In this document: positions 63,906 through 64,000 of the stretch, piece by piece | How the letters are laid out: every line of letters begins with the position of its first letter | Position numbering within the stretch: position 1 is the first letter of the stretch | From: Thermoplasmata archaeon UBA61 | Lineage (GTDB): Archaea > Thermoplasmatota > Thermoplasmata > Lutacidiplasmatales > UBA184 | NCBI GenBank assembly: GCA_002503985.1 | Contig: DASW01000002.1 | Coordinates: 186,001-250,000 of the forward strand | Direction: 5' to 3' | DNA length: 64,000 bases | Program-made: the position numbers and the translations under genes | Notes under the pieces: generated by a model | The model's input: only the letters and a program-made list of their open reading frames with translations | What the model was told of the DNA's origin: nothing | Databases searched by the model: none

Positions 63906-64000
63906 ACGGGACGAGCCCGCGACAGGTGGAACGCCGTCCGCTCCGGGAGCGCCGGACACAGGGCCGGACAGTTTCAGCCCTTTGGCCCATGGATCCGAGC

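Noticed and set aside
1..64000. CRISPR array, insertion sequence, prophage or integrase
   Set aside because: No regularly spaced repeats, transposase, integrase or phage structural genes seen; both tRNA genes lack a nearby integrase or a duplicated 3' end.
1..64000. Replication origin
   Set aside because: No Cdc6/Orc gene and no cluster of origin-box-like repeats in any intergenic region.
1..64000. Intrinsic terminators
   Set aside because: No clear T-runs or stem-loop-plus-T structures after operons; convergent genes abut or overlap, so none is listed.

Overview
The window is a stretch of archaeal chromosome with high G+C (about two thirds by eye). The archaeal assignment rests on informational genes of archaeal type: EF-1A, ribosomal proteins S10/S11/S4/S13 with RNA polymerase subunit D, Pelota, aMBF1, membrane-bound LonB, a proteasome alpha subunit, TrmY and diphthine synthase. 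It is supported by archaeal lipid genes (archaetidylserine synthase and decarboxylase, a tetraether-synthase-like radical SAM enzyme), the archaeal dihydroneopterin aldolase MptD, and TATA boxes about 25-30 bp upstream of many start codons. Formate-THF ligase plus FolD, UvrA/UvrC and DnaJ alongside these genes fit a Thermoplasmatota-like euryarchaeon. The high G+C points to an uncultured, perhaps soil or sediment, lineage. That placement is inference.

Layout. 1-5.5 kb: end of a universal-stress-protein-like gene, dph5, a degenerate receiver protein, an unknown 517-aa Cys/His protein, and an operon of ubiX, two small membrane proteins and guaAA. 5.6-12.3 kb: an M61 peptidase with PDZ domain, a DrrAB-type ABC exporter, and the tetraether-synthase-like gene. 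12.3-18.7 kb: SWIM-finger protein, CPA2 antiporter, HAD phosphatase, two unknown proteins, trmY, and an ftsZ gene preceded by a tandem ribbon-helix-helix regulator with its own inverted-repeat operator. 18.8-24.4 kb: formate-THF ligase, GNAT, MFS and pelota. 24.4-30.4 kb: the rps13-rps4-rps11-rpoD operon, a methyltransferase with dnaJ, and a RAM-domain / membrane protein / SAM-hydrolase operon. 30.5-35.4 kb: an MFS carrier facing an EF-1A - S10 - asd - pssA - mptD operon. 35.6-38.6 kb: VOC protein, a PadR cassette with strong operators, a methyltransferase, a thioesterase and aMBF1. 39-42 kb: argF and a thiolase/DUF35 pair. 42-46.3 kb: tRNA-Phe, topoisomerase I and a Kelch-type surface protein. 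46.5-53.2 kb: creatininase-family hydrolase, uvrA-uvrC, DinB-like protein and psmA. 53.4-64 kb: a COG2108-type radical SAM protein, folD with a coupled small Cys protein, the lonB - small Cys protein - nadM - PLP sulfur enzyme operon, tRNA-Thr, a large surface protein and an Old Yellow Enzyme.

How it fits together. Genes are closely packed with many 4-nt stop/start overlaps (ATGA, GTGA, TTGA and probably CTGA), so translational coupling is common. Many transcripts appear leaderless: the TATA box sits where transcription would begin at, or within a few bases of, the start codon. No insertion sequence, CRISPR array, prophage or rRNA gene was seen; the region reads as core chromosome. The best leads are the RHH-FtsZ module with its operator, the PadR cassette with two operator sets, small Cys-rich proteins coupled to folD and lonB, a thiolase lacking the usual nucleophile, and a UvrC lacking its C-terminal domain.
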